Shown: positions 1 to 11,968, counted from the first letter of the stretch. The stretch: 64,000 nt of DNA from Microdochium bolleyi (GCA_001566295.1 KQ964256.1:558001-622000); one strand, 5' to 3'. The notes: generated by a model from the sequence alone, not told the origin. Numbers and translations are program-made.

Positions 1-818
1 GCGCCGTCAATCAGCACACGAACACGCCATCTCATCGGACTGTGTCGCCTGTTCCGTTGCAGCACGCTCTCGGTCGCTTCGCCGTTCTCGCCAGACTCCA
101 ATCATTTTGAGGGGAGTTCCCAAAACCACTGTGAGTGTTTCACAGCTATTTGTAGTTCAAGTGCGTCAAATTCCTCAGAGCCGCGTGCAACAATTGTCCC
201 AAGGTGAGCTGCATCTGCATCTCCCAGAGGGCAGTGGCAGTGGTGAATAAGCACAGCGCCGATTGGGCGGCCGCCTGTGGGAGACGCACCGTTGCGTTGC
301 AGGGGCTCCGCTGTCGGCTCCGGGTCCTGCAGCGCCTTGCAGTTCCGGTACCGTAATAGCGCCATCCACCAGACGGGGAACAGCCCCAACCCCAACACCC
401 GAGCGGGCAGACAGATGTCCAGGTACAAGGCACGCGGGACCAAGTGCCCTCGTTCTGTTGCGGCGTCCTGTCTGGCAGGAAAGCAGGCAAAGATGGGAGA
501 TTACGGCGAGGAAGAACACGTTTGGGACATGAAACTTGAAAGGGTTCAGTTATTTGCTGACACGGAAGATAACAGAAGAGGACAGTGAAGCACCAGACTC
601 GCCTGGCCCGCTCTTCCCCCGCAGCCAATTCAGCCTGTTGCCGGTCGTTCCTGCCTGCTGCCGCAACACGCGAGTGACGCACAGCGCCTGCAGTCCTCCG
701 TACTCCCCGTCTGTACTCCGGAACACGCACACCAGGCACGCCCCCGGCACCTCTGCCTTATAAGCCTTGCCCCGCCATAGCTTCCCCAAAAGATTCCTCC
801 GCCCTGGTCTTCTCGAAC
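1..818. other. 5' flank of aspartate aminotransferase, no gene supported
   Basis: No exon I can support. A minus-strand frame across about 102-475 (non-ATG start) reads somewhat protein-like, with a hydrophobic stretch, but matches no family I know and has no clear splice partner. The last 300 bases are C-rich and probably promoter and 5' leader of the aminotransferase gene. Confidence 0.5.
756..764 (+). promoter_or_regulatory. TATA-like element
   Basis: A CTTATAAGC sequence lies about 55-60 bases before the upstream ATG of the aminotransferase, in a C-rich context typical of fungal promoters. This is a motif match only; no transcript start is visible. Confidence 0.3.
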
Positions 819-2307
819 ATGTCTTCGTCCAAGCCCTCTCAATCCTCCACATCCTCGCTCGCCAGAGTAAAGAACATTGCCGGCCACATGTCGTCTCCCG
901 CAGCAACCAGCTTCACGGCCCAGGTCGTCCCTCAGGCCCCGGAGGATCCCCTCTTCGGCCTGATGGCGGCCTACCGCGCCGACAACGCCCCCAACAAGGT
1001 CGATCTCGTACGTTGTCCTCGGCTCATGGCGAAAACCATATCCTGTCGAGAGAGCAAGACCTGCTGACCAATATTCTCTGCGTTACGTAGGGTATCGGTG
1101 CTTACCGCGATAACAATGCCAAGCCCTGGGTCCTCCCCGTCGTCAAGAAGGTACAAATACACCACCCCACAGCACACGACCAGCCTACGATATTCTCTGC
1201 GCAAGCACCAACTAACTCACCTCTTGCTCACAGGCCGACGAGATCCTTCGCAACGACCCCGAGCTCAACCACGAATATGCCCCGATTGCCGGAATCCCAG
1301 CCTTCACTGGCAAGGCCGCCGAGCTGATCCTTGGAGGCGCCGACTCGCCTGCCATCAAGGAGAAGCGAGTCACCTCCATCCAGACCATCTCGGGCACCGG
1401 CGCTGTCCACCTGGGCGCCCTGTTCCTCGCCAAGTTCTTCCCCGGCACCAAGAAGGTGTACCTCTCCAATCCGACCTGGGCCAACCACAACCAGATCTTC
1501 TCCAACGTCGGCATCCCGATCGCCCAGTACCCCTACTTCGACAAGAAGACACGAGGCCTCGATTTTGAGGGCATGAAGCAGGCCCTGCTCAACGCCGAGG
1601 ACAAGTCCATCATCCTGCTGCACGCCTGCGCCCACAACCCCACCGGTGTCGACCCGACCTTCGACCAGTGGAAGGAGATTGCCCAGATCATGCGGCAAAA
1701 GTCACACTTCCCCTTCTTCGACACAGCCTACCAGGGCTTCGCCACTGGCGACCTCATGAAGGATAACGCCGCGGTGCGGTACTTTGTCGAGCAAGGATTC
1801 GAGCTGCTCGTCGCCCAGAGCTTCGCCAAGAACTTCGGCCTCTACGGCGAGAGAGCCGGCTGCTTCCACGTCGTGACTGGCCCGGCGTCGGACGCCCAGG
1901 AGACCATCAAGCGCATCGCCTCCCAGCTCGCCATCCTCCAGCGCTCCGAGATCAGCAACCCGCCGCTGTACGGTGCGCGCATCGCCAGCACGGTGCTCAA
2001 CGACAAGGCGCTCTTCGCCGAGTGGGAGGAGAACCTGCGAACCATGTCGGGCCGCATCATCGACATGCGTAAGGCGCTGCGCGGCAAGCTCGAGGAGCTC
2101 GGCACGCCCGGCACGTGGAACCACATCACCGACCAGATCGGTATGTTTAGCTTCACTGGTCTCTCGGAGAAGCAGGTGCTCAAGGTCCGCGAGGACGCCC
2201 ATGTGTACATGACCAAGAACGGCCGCATCAGCATGGCCGGTCTTAACACAAATAACGTCGAGTACGTCGCCAAGGCGTTCGACAAGGTGGTGAGGGAGAC
2301 TCAGTAG
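819..2307 (+). CDS. Aspartate aminotransferase, cytosolic type
   Basis: Three exons (819-1007, 1091-1150, 1234-2307) give 440 residues. The protein should interconvert aspartate/2-oxoglutarate and oxaloacetate/glutamate with PLP, feeding amino-acid synthesis and the malate-aspartate shuttle. Visible family marks are the KVDLGIGAYRDNNAKP segment across the first splice, the SGTGAVHLGA cofactor-binding region, HNPTGVDPT, and SFAKNFGLYGERAG with the PLP lysine near residue 282. The body reads like the fungal cytosolic enzyme (PQAPEDPLFGLMAAYRAD start of the fold). Both introns have GT..AG ends and keep frame. Two in-frame starts compete: ATG 819 gives a Ser/Lys-rich 23-residue extension, while ATG 888 gives the usual cytosolic length. 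I kept the first ATG; see findings. The gene converges on the sugar transporter. Confidence 0.95.
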
Positions 2308-3048
2308 GGGTCGTGAGAAAGGCAGCAAGGAGGCTCTGATTTTGTTTGGCCGCTATCTGCTTTTAGCGATATGTATGTTTTCGTCAGTTAGGGGGCATGA
2401 GAACTTCTTGAAACCTCGGCTTTCCCGTCCAGAAGCTCAAGGAGCCCTTCTGGGCGTGTACTAGAAATGATAAACTAGAGTCTCGAACTTGCGACAGATG
2501 CTTTGCTCAACTCTTTTGGTTTTCTGTGAGCATAACACGTCGGGCATGAAACGCATGGACGGGCTCGAGGAGAACCATCCTGGTAGCTCGGCCCTGGAAG
2601 CGACTTGGAGTGGAGACGCATACTGCACATCCAGACTCGGCTTCTAGACCCTAGCCTCGAACCTGCCTATCTGCCTGCCTACCTGCCCTAGAGTCGCCGT
2701 AGGGACCAGACCATGGGACATGGCGCCAGGGAAGATCCACTCGCGCGCGCGAGACCCCACGGAAGCTCGCCCGATCTCGGCCCCGAATCCTGCAGACAGA
2801 TCGTGGAGGATGGACCATGGGACCACCAAACAATAGCTGCAAGACTTTGACTTTGACGTGGGATGGACCATTTTTTTCATAGTTCAATCCAGCAAGACAC
2901 GATCGGCTCTATTATGTTTTGCTTTCATCTTTCGCAACAAAAGCAACTAGCTAAATACGCAAGCAAACATGATGACGCCTGGAAGCACGGAAGCCGAAGA
3001 TTTTCTCTCCCAGCATCTCGAAAACAGACCAGCGCCATTGCCAGTCCC
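2308..3048. other. Convergent intergenic region
   Basis: This is the 3' flanks of the aminotransferase and the transporter. No coding sequence is supported. A 14-bp perfect palindrome (CTCGCGCGCGCGAG) sits at 2740-2753 and may be chance in GC-rich sequence. Confidence 0.6.
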
Positions 3049-5064
3049 CTAGACATGCGTCTCCTTGATGGTAGTCGCGGCGGTCTTGCTGCTGCTTCTG
3101 CTACTGTCGTTGTTGTTGTGTTGGTGGTGGTTATTGTTGATGCTGTCCCCCTCGATGACGACCTCGGGCGTCCCGCCGTTCCCCTGAGCTCCGCTCCCCT
3201 CGTCATCCTCCTTCTGCGCGAGTACCGGGTCGCTGAAGCGGTAGCCTTTGAACGCACGGGTGGGCACGTTGCTGGCGTACAGGTAGTCGAGCTGCTCGAG
3301 CGAGAAGCCCTTCATCTCGGGGAGGACAAAGTACACCCAGATGACCGTGATGAAGGAAAAAGCGCCCCAGATGAAGCCCTGCGACGAAGGAAAGGTTAGC
3401 GGGGGTGGGTGACCCAACTTTTGAGAAGCTTCTGTTGGGCAAAGGGAAAAGGGGAGGGGGGGGGGGGGGGGATGGTGCGAGACACTCACGATCTTGCTGC
3501 CCAGGTTGCCAAAGTCTGGGTTCTGGATAAAGGGCGCGACCGAGGTGACGAGCAGGGAGACGCCGAAGCCGAGAAACACGGCGACGGCCTGGACGCGCTC
3601 CCTGTTACGGGTCGGGGAGGCCTCAGCGGTGGTGATCCAGATGAGGGGCGACTGGATGCCGAAGCCGAGCTGCCAGATGATGATGAGCGCGATGGAGGCC
3701 TTCTGGCTGGCGTCGGTGCCGGGATTGAAGGCCGTGACCAGCGACGCGACTACGACCATGGCGACGCCGCACAGCAGGGCCGTGCTGATGATGATGGGCC
3801 GCCGGCCGAACTTGTCGGGGAGCACGTGCCCGGACAGGATGCCCGCGTAGTACACCATGTTGACGCCCATGAGCACGGGGAAGACGTCCTTGACGCCGGC
3901 GCCGACGAGGAACGAGACAACATAGTTGACCATGTAGCCGGAGCCCTGCGCCTGCTGCAGGCACTGGATGCCCGCGGCGATGAGCAGGCGGCGCCGGTCC
4001 GGGCCATGGGTCAGGTCCGCCCAGCCCGTGGACGACTGTTGCTCGCGGTCCTCCTCGATGGACACCTGGATCTTGGCGATGTAGTCGGCCGCGTCAAAGT
4101 CGTTGGTGCGGGTGCTGAAGAGGCGGTTTGCGGCCTGGACGGCCTCTTCGATGCGACTACGGAGGGGGGTCACAGGGTTAGTCTTGGCCGGTTGTGCTTA
4201 CCGCGCGCGACACCGAATTGTCAGATGTTCAGACGATATGAAGAGAGGAAGCTTACCCCTTGGTCACAAGCCACCTGGGACTCTCCGGGATGAACGGGGA
4301 AGCGATAATCATGCACGTGGGCGCGAGCAGCTGCAGGCCGATGGGGATGAGGTACGCGGAAGCAGAGCCCATGGTGGAGGTGGCGTAGACGATGCCGGCC
4401 GCGACAACGTATCCGATAATCTGGACGTTCTGGTACATGTTGACGGCGAAGCCGCGGGCGGAGCTGGATGAGGACTCGGACAGGTAGATGGGCACGATGT
4501 TGGCGGCGAGGCCCATGGACAGGGCGGCGATGAACTTGCCGCCGACGAACTGGTCGAACCTGGGGCGGTCGCCGGTGGCACTGGTGATCTCGATGACAAC
4601 CCCGATGATGGAGATGACACCTGTGGTGACGAGGGCCAGCCTCCGGCCCAGGATGTTGTTGATGTAGACGGCGAACAGGCAGGCGACCACTGGAGGACAG
4701 AAAGGGGTCAGTAAGGAGGGCCCGTAGAGACGGAGAAGAGAGTTAAGGCCGGAGTGGGCGTACTGATACCGGCAGACTGGATGGAGCTGCCGAGAGACAT
4801 CTGCTGGGTGGACAGGTTGCACGTCTCGACGCCGCCGACCGTGATGCAGGAGCCGTAGTGACGGAGGAAGACGGGCGAGCCGAGGATGGTACCCCACCAG
4901 CCATTGTCGAAGCCCTATGTCGTCGAGGTCAGTTGTCAGTGAGCAGTGGTCAGAGGTTGGTGCCGGGTGGATGCAAAGCTACGGACGAAGAGGAAGGCAC
5001 CGAACGAGGCCATGAACATGCAGCCCAGGCCGGTGGCCGTGGTGTCGCTCAGGTACTCGAACAT
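3049..5064 (-). CDS. MFS sugar transporter (SP family)
   Basis: Five exons on the minus strand (4987-5064, 4770-4914, 4257-4689, 3490-4156, 3049-3378) give 550 residues, normal for a 12-TM fungal sugar porter in the plasma membrane. Family marks are FGAFLFGFDNGWWGTILGS in TM1 formed across intron 1, NNILGRR after TM2, PESPRWL before the central loop, QQAQGSGYMVNY in TM7, DKFGRRP, and PEMKGFSLEQLDYL after TM12. The C-terminal tail is low-complexity Asn/His/Ser. Intron 1 uses an unusual GTCCGT donor, chosen because it alone keeps the TM1 motif. Intron 4 (3379-3489) is 111 nt, stop-free, and carries a run of 16 G. The substrate cannot be told from sequence. The ATG at 5064 is the first in frame; upstream is an in-frame Leu-coding repeat without ATG. 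Confidence 0.9.
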
Positions 5065-5138
5065 GGCGGGTGGTAGCTGGGACGTCGTCGGCGTCGTCGG
5101 TGGTCGCAAGACGGAGATGGAAGCCAGGCACGCTGGCA

Positions 5139-5143
5139 GGAGG

Positions 5144-5177
<34 letters not shown>

Positions 5178-5185
5178 ACAGAAGC
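5139..5185. repeat. CAG/CAA trinucleotide repeat in transporter leader
   Basis: A run of AGC and AAC units lies just upstream of the transporter start. On the minus strand it reads CTG/TTG, in frame with the transporter, but has no ATG, so it is probably 5' leader. Confidence 0.7.
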
Positions 5186-5215
5186 TTTCCAGAGGCCGTT
5201 GGAACGACCCTTGAC

Positions 5216-5240
5216 TGGGCTGGGCTGGGCTGGGCTGGGC
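5216..5240. repeat. TGGGC pentamer repeat, five units
   Basis: Five perfect tandem TGGGC units followed by TGGGG lie upstream of the transporter start, next to a TATA-like site. Confidence 0.85.
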
Positions 5241-5264
5241 TGGGGCAGCGGGATGGCCGGAGAG

Positions 5265-5270
5265 TTTATA
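5265..5270 (-). promoter_or_regulatory. TATA-like element for sugar transporter
   Basis: TATAAA on the minus strand, about 200 bases before the transporter ATG. The position suits a promoter with a leader that includes the CAG/CAA repeat. Motif match only. Confidence 0.35.
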
Positions 5271-7888
5271 TTACGGCATCACCCCTGGGACAAGCCCGTG
5301 CGGGAGTCTTGTGCTGGCGTGTCTTGAGTCGGGCTGCCGCGTCGGACTTGACTTGTTGTAGACAGGACTTGGAGGACTTGGAGGACTTGGAGGAGCCCGG
5401 GCCCGGGCGTGGCGCTGGAACGGCAGTGTCTAGGAGCCCGGGCCCTGGGCCATTGGCAATGGGGAATTGCCTTCCCAGGAGGGAATCGGATTGTCCAGCA
5501 CAGACTCGTGTCGGAGCTTCTTCCATGTGGGCAGCCCCTGTTTGCTTCCAGGTGCTGCAATCGGGGAAGCGGGCAGGGTCGCCCCTTCTCGATCCCTGGA
5601 TCCCAGCTCCTGGATCCCAGCTCCTCTACTGCCGGTGCCCTGACTCGTGTGTCCTCCCAGACCTTTGGGAGCCCGCCCAGACGAGCCTGGTGCTCGGCAT
5701 CTTGTCGCCTTGCCGCCAGCCCTGCTCTAGCCTGCTCTCGTGCGTTAGTGTCTTCGTCTGCTCTCATATTCCCCCCCGTCCTCCATCCTCCATCCTCCCT
5801 CTGCCGTCGGAAGCTGCAGTCCCAATGCCCGATCAGCAAACCTCCAACGCGGCGCCGTCGTCAGCCCCCTCGATTAAGCTCACCCGGCGGCGACACGGCA
5901 GACGCATTGCAACGCTGCCAGCCAACCACGGCGGGCCAACACAGACACAAGCAAGCACCACCATCCTGGTCCGCCCGCCTCTGCCCGGGCCCTGGTTCCC
6001 CGGTCGCATTCCGGAAAACCTTATTGCGGGCCCTTTGGCTCGCTCGTGGGCCGCCGTGTTTGCTCCATTACCCTAGGGCGGGTAGGTACGCTGCATCAAC
6101 AATGGTGCCTACTGTATGCATTCCCCACTGGCCAGCAATCACGGGCCACGGCCTCCCGGAACGGAGAGGGGATCATCCGGGAAATGCAGGCTGCAGTCGT
6201 ATCTCCAGATAATCTGCTGCTTTGCTGATCACGCTTCGTACGGAGGCCTGGGGTGACTTCGCCGCGCTAGCCAACCCGCCGGCAGTAACTCCTTGCAGAG
6301 CAATGTGCCGCCACTGAGAGTCCCAGGGCTCGTTTTGCCGATGGTTGCTATCTCCGTCAGCCGACAGTCTGTTATCTCGAGGGCCCGTCGGAAGCTTTCC
6401 AGTCTTGGCAACCGCCCGGCCACATGTCAGTGTCGCCATGTTCTAGAACTTGTAAGCGACGTTGGCCTCGTCGATCAGAACACGGCCGGGCGTGCATTAG
6501 CTCTCTCGACGTCCGATAAGGCGCACGTACGCTATCCAGGTGGGTTCTCAGTAAGATGTAGCGAGCACCAGGACGACAAGGACGCCCGCGCTCGTCCCGA
6601 CGGAACGGATCCCGGGGCCACGATGGCACGGCACTTCTCCACACAACGCCAGGATCCCCCACACGCCCCGGAGCCGACGAGCACGATCATTTCCACGGTC
6701 AGAAATGGCATCGGCGTTATTGGACGGGACACGCACGGGCAGCCAGAACCCGACACCCACCAGATCGTGGGGGCGCTTCACTTGTTCATGGCGTGCCGCC
6801 TTGGCCGTGACGGTGGATCCCAGTGTGTTCTAAGTACAGGGTGGAGAGGGACAAGATCCATCACACCGTCGGGTCGTCTTCCGGAAGTGACTCTCAGACC
6901 CATCGCCCATCACGACAAAGGGGACAGCGATAAGGATCAACAGGCCCCCATCTCAGATCTACCAGGGCACCGTACTGACGCTATCTATCCCGACATCCGT
7001 TGAACACCAAGCATCAGGCCGCCGTTCATGTGCCAGATCACGGCTGGCCTCGGTGCCTTCGCTTTGTATGAAGAAAGCGGGTACCCGAGTGCAAGTCTAT
7101 GCATTGCACATGCAGCCCAGCACCAGCGCGGAACCCCTACTATACCAGGTGCCGCCATTGCCCCTGTCGGCGTCTTTGAACACATCAGTTTATGGTATTC
7201 CGGCAGGCAGCCATTTGTCTTGAACGGCGGTCACAAGGAACAATCTGCACGGTATAAGATGCGTACACTACTCGTGAGATGGGACATTCTACTTCTTGGG
7301 AAGCACGAGTGAGCACAGTAGGGAGAACTCAGCCAGCTCAGATTGTTAACCACATGGTCGACACAAGAGCTTGCAGCTCACAGCTTGCTATTGTCACAGT
7401 GCGTTGATCTTTGCCTGGCCGTATGTTACCAGGGCAAAGTATACTCCTTCGCGACAAGTATTTCTGTGATCATTCGAGGCCAGTCCGGCATCCATAGCTT
7501 TACCAGGCTCTTTATGGTCCTCTAGATCTGGAACTGCCATGTCCATTCAAGGACGTGTTCGTTCGCAGAAGGTCCTCCAACACGCCTCCGCAAGAACCCG
7601 ATAGCAAGGCGGGAGCTGGTGGAGGGGCAGCCGAGATGCAAGCACAATTGGCCAATGACGGACCACGCTGTGGGCACCTGCCGACGTCGGCCAAAGATTT
7701 TTTTGGTCGCAACGGCCTCAACCCCACCACCGACGACATCACCAACGAATCCCTGCCGGCAAGCTTGATACTGTCCACGGGTACTCAGACACAGCATCAG
7801 AACTCGGACAATCCTCGAGCATCGCCTCGCCACCCAGGACCGCGCAGCATAGCACAGCCCACAGCTAGCACAACCACCACCACCAGCC
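5271..7888. other. Intergenic region, no gene supported
   Basis: About 2.6 kb between the transporter and adenylosuccinate lyase, which are transcribed away from each other. Open frames here are GC-driven, with no recognisable domains. Low-complexity tandem units occur at 5365-5393 (GGACTTGGA, three copies) and 5595-5625 (a 15-bp unit, two copies). A CCAAT-like sequence near 7652 could belong to the adenylosuccinate lyase promoter. Confidence 0.6.
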
Positions 7889-9648
7889 ATGGCAACCCAG
7901 CAGGCCAAGCCGTCGGTCTACGACACGTACCAGACGTCGCTGACAACGCGGTACTGCAGCGTCGAGATGTCGCGCCTCTTCAGCCAGCGCAGCCGGCACT
8001 CCCAGTGGCGCAAGCTCTGGCTGCTCCTCGCCGAGTCGGAGCGCGAGCTCGGCATCGAGACCATCACCGAGGAGGCCCTCGAGCAGATGCGCAACAACCT
8101 CACCGTCACCGACGACAGCTTCGAGGTCGCCCGCGTCGAGGAGAAGGTCCGCCGCCACGACGTCATGGCCCACGTCCACGCCTTTGGGGCCGTCGCCCCG
8201 GCCGCTGCGGGCATCATCCACTACGGTGTGAGTCTCCGGAAAGAATCGTGAGAGATGGATGGTGTACACTGGTATGCACTGGGGCTGATCGAGGGACGTG
8301 AAATGGATTACAGGCCACCAGCTGCTACGTCACCGATAACGCCGAGCTCATCCTCATGCGTGAGGCCATGGACCTGCTCCTCCCCAAGCTCGCCAAGGTC
8401 ATCTCAAACCTGTCTAAGCTCGCCATGGAGTGGAAGTCGGAGCCTACTTTGGCGTACACTCATCTGCAGCCAGGTATGTTGAACCGTGGCAACAGTAAGA
8501 AAGGCAAATGCTCATTGCTAACAACCACAATTATAGCGCAACTGATCACTGGTACGAAATCGGTAGCTCAAACCCAAACATGATTCATGTTGGACTGACC
8601 ACAGTATAGTCGGCAAGCGCGCTGCCCAGTGGGCGCAAGACCTCGTCATGGACCTTGAGGGCATTGAGCATGCCAGGAACGGTCTCCTTCTGAGAGGTGA
8701 GCTCCAGCCAGGCTGATAGATACCTTGACTCGAATTCTTTGCAGTATGCTCACAGGTGGTCACTCCGCAGGCGCCCAGGGCACCACCGGTACGCAGGCGT
8801 CGTTCCTCGAGATTTTCAACGGCGACGGCGACAAGTGCGACCAGCTCAACGAGCTCCTCTGCAAGAAGACTAGCTTCCCCGCCTGCTACGACGTCTCGAC
8901 CCAGACCTACACGCGCAAGGTCGACCTGCTCGTCGCCAACGCCATCTGCGGCCTCGGCGCCACTGCGCAGAAGATCACCGGCGACATCCGCCACCTGGCT
9001 TCGTGGAAGGAGGCCGAGGAGCCCTTCGAGTCCGGCCAGATCGGGTCCTCCGCGATGGCCTACAAGCGCAACCCGATGCGCTCGGAGCGCGTGGGTGCGC
9101 TGGCCCGCGAGCTGCTGTCCCGCCAGGCGACCACGGCCAATACCTTTGCCGCGCAGTGGATGGAGCGCTCGCTCGACGACAGCGCGGTGCGCCGCATCGA
9201 CCTGCCCGAGATGTTCCTCCTCGCCGACGCCATCGTGGGCAGCCTCGACAACATTACCAACGGCATGGTCATCTACCCGAAGCGCATCGCCGCGCGGGTG
9301 CAGGAGGAGCTGCCCTTTATGATCACTGAGAGCATCATCATGAAGCTCTGCGCGCAGGGCGTGTCGCGGCAGGACGCGCACGAGGAGATCCGCGTGCTCT
9401 CGCACCAGGCAGGGCGCGAGGTCAAGCACGAGGGCCGCCAGAACGACCTCGTCGAGCGCATCAAGAAAACCGAGTTCTTCCGGCCCATCTGGGGCGAGAT
9501 CGACGACATGCTCCGCCCGGAGCTGTACACGGGCCGCAGCGTGCAGATTGTTGAGCGGTACTGCGGCCCGGGCGGCGTCGCGGACAAGAAGATCCAGCCG
9601 TACCGCGCCGTGTTTGAGAAGGCCAAGACGACGGAGCTGCATGTCTGA
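7889..9648 (+). CDS. ADE13: Adenylosuccinate lyase
   Basis: Five exons (7889-8227, 8314-8473, 8537-8551, 8610-8696, 8771-9648) give 492 residues, the usual length. The enzyme removes fumarate from SAICAR and from adenylosuccinate in purine synthesis. Marks include RRHDVMAHVHAFG, the HYGATSCYVTDNAE segment formed exactly by splicing exons 1 and 2, THLQPAQLITVGKRAAQW formed across exons 2-4, GTTGTQASFL, and the fumarate-lyase signature GSSAMAYKRNP near residues 292-302. Exon 3 is only 15 nt and is needed to supply the AQLIT residues. ATG 7889 starts the normal N-terminus. The open frame on the opposite strand is a shadow. Confidence 0.96.
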
Positions 9649-10961
9649 GTCTTATGGCTAGGTAAAAACTGATCGTATATATCGGGACGAAAATGAAACT
9701 TGAATGCGGCTTTCACGCACTTGAAGCAGACATTGCCGCTGAGAACTGACACTGGGTGATGGATTTGCCACTAGGCTGCTCCATATCTCAAACCCCATGG
9801 ATCTCTGAACCTCTGCACTACTATACTGAGATGGCAATCGTACACGGAGACAAGAGAGGGTACTGCCCTAAGGCTTCGTATCGTCTCCAGAATTCAGACT
9901 GCCCAACGACCCTTCAGTGAGTGACCCAACACACTGACGCGAGGTGAGTGGGCGAGCTGGAAACAGCAAGCGAGCCTGGTGAGCCCAGCCAGCAGCACGA
10001 CGACAAGGCGAGTGTAGCAGTACGTTTGCGTGGGTGTCGTGCTTGTTGATATTTGCTTCGAGGTTCTTCGAAGCAGAGATAAGTCGCACATCGTGGTTCC
10101 ATCCGCGCAAATCAATTTTTAGATGACACTGTTTCCTAGCTGCTACTGAGTTCTGCGGACGTGAACAGCAATCGGGAAAACCCCTTCCCGACTCGTTGCG
10201 CCAGCTATCCTGCTTAGACGCGAGCAGATGCTGGTCTCTGGCTTGACTGTGAATACACCCGGCTTCTTCGCTCCATGATAGCAAAACCATACCGTCCAAC
10301 AGCTCGTGTCTGTAGAGCACGAGGTGCATGCGGAGCAGCACGCCAGATGCCCGGGATGCCGCTGGTCCCCAGGCTGTGGCGGACGGAATGGCTGCCTGCA
10401 TTCTGGCCCGCGCAGCCCCGGTCGGCAGGCGGGCGGGCCCTTGGCCCCTCGTGAGCAGTCATGTCTGAACGCGGGCTCAGCCACCGCGGCCCCCCGGAGA
10501 AGGATGTCCCACCTGTAGCGGTACCATAAGATACACATCATGGCAGTAGACGGACCGGGCAGGCGCGCAGACCGCCCGTGGGGCCTCTGTCGCTGATGGG
10601 CCGTGGCACACATACGCTGAGGCCGCCCGTGACTCGGTTTGTCGTGAGCGAACCGTTCTTCTGCTTGATGTTTGCGCACGTGGCACTAGGGGTCCTCCCT
10701 TTCTATGAAATAGGTATTCGAACCGTATAACGAAACGCCCCGGGACCAAGTGTGGAAACAATAATCTTCCGTGAGATACTGGTATCCACCTGGCAACCGG
10801 CACACATCCCCGGGGAACTACAATCCCTCCTCCCCAAAGAGACAAACAAGGGCGGAGCCGTCCAGCAGGCGGGCTCCCAGCAGGCTCACTTGCGGGTGCT
10901 GCCGCATGTCTAAGATTCTAGCTCATGGGGGCTGCCGTGAGGGAGGGGCGTGATGACGAAC

Positions 10962-10988
10962 GAGAGAGAGAGAGAGAGAGGGAGAGAG
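10962..10988. repeat. GA dinucleotide tract
   Basis: Near-perfect GA repeat with one GG interruption, within the non-coding stretch. Confidence 0.9.
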
Positions 10989-11968
10989 ACGGAGGCCCTG
11001 ATCGAGAGAAGGATGTCCGGTAGAGTATACTTTCCTGCCGACGTCTACCTATGCCCAAGCCTCTCGCCACAGTGTGCTGCCGCCGCCGGCTTGTACACAT
11101 GACAGCCTCGACAGGCAGGTAGTCAGTCATGCGGACCACCCGGAGCCGGGCCACCCTAGTGTAAGGAAAGGCGAATAGTTCCAGCCCCTGGAAATTCCTG
11201 CCGGCGGATAGCATGATGCTACTACGCCTGGAGGATGACTCTCACGCCTGGGCGCACAGACTGGGGAATGGGGAAAGAGCTGCTGGTCAACATATGCCAC
11301 GGCGATGTCCTCCGGGCCTTCCCAAGTCGTGATCGCCACCGCTGTCCCGGGGCGAGCAAGTCAGATAAGGCGGTGCAGAGCGCGATGCAGCATGCAGCAT
11401 CCAGCCTGCAGCAGCCGCCCGCCGGAGTCTGAGAGTATACACCCCCATGCCGGCAACCACCACTCGGGGCCAATCTCGTGTGCCACCAGCCGACCCCTGC
11501 GATTGGCCACACCCCCCAGCAGCCTGCATATGCACGACGGGCAGATGACCACAACCCCAACCCTCGGCCTCTCCAACAGTGGCAGTCACTGACAGCTCAA
11601 GGCAGAGAGATACCTGCTCTCGTGGACCGCTCTTCTCGCCCAGGCGGGACGCAAACCCACCCGCCGATCCACCTCCACGCACAACTCTTTCCCGCGCTGC
11701 CCGCTGGCGCAACCCATGTGTAGCTGAAAATAGAAACGCACGACGGCGGTCCCCCCCCTGCCTCCCTCGATACTGCCTGTCTGCCTGCCTCGCGCAGCCT
11801 TGGCCGGCTTCTTCTGAGCGAGGCAAGGTCTATGGAGGCAGCAAGGTCTTGACATACACATCGAGGCCGACCCGTAAAGCAATACGGCTTATACACACAG
11901 CGTACATACGGCGCACCTGGACGGCCCGCCCCTCCTCCCTCCTCCCTCCCCTTCTCCCCACTACACCC

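Noticed and set aside
102..475. Minus-strand frame with a hydrophobic stretch at the left edge
   Set aside because: Protein-like in part but has no ATG, no convincing splice partner and no known family; kept only as a remark in the flank entry.
2740..2753. 14-bp palindrome CTCGCGCGCGCGAG
   Set aside because: Simple CG alternation in GC-rich DNA can give this by chance; no context suggesting a site.
3409..4293. 294-codon open frame antisense to the sugar transporter
   Set aside because: Asp/Gly/Arg-rich shadow of the transporter; overlaps its introns and exons alike.
4946..6212. Overlapping plus-strand frames of 376 and 267 codons
   Set aside because: Cross the transporter start and repeats; composition is Pro/Ser/Cys-biased with no family resemblance.
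8518..9642. 374-codon open frame antisense to adenylosuccinate lyase
   Set aside because: Shadow of the strongly supported lyase exon in GC-rich DNA; no domain in its translation.
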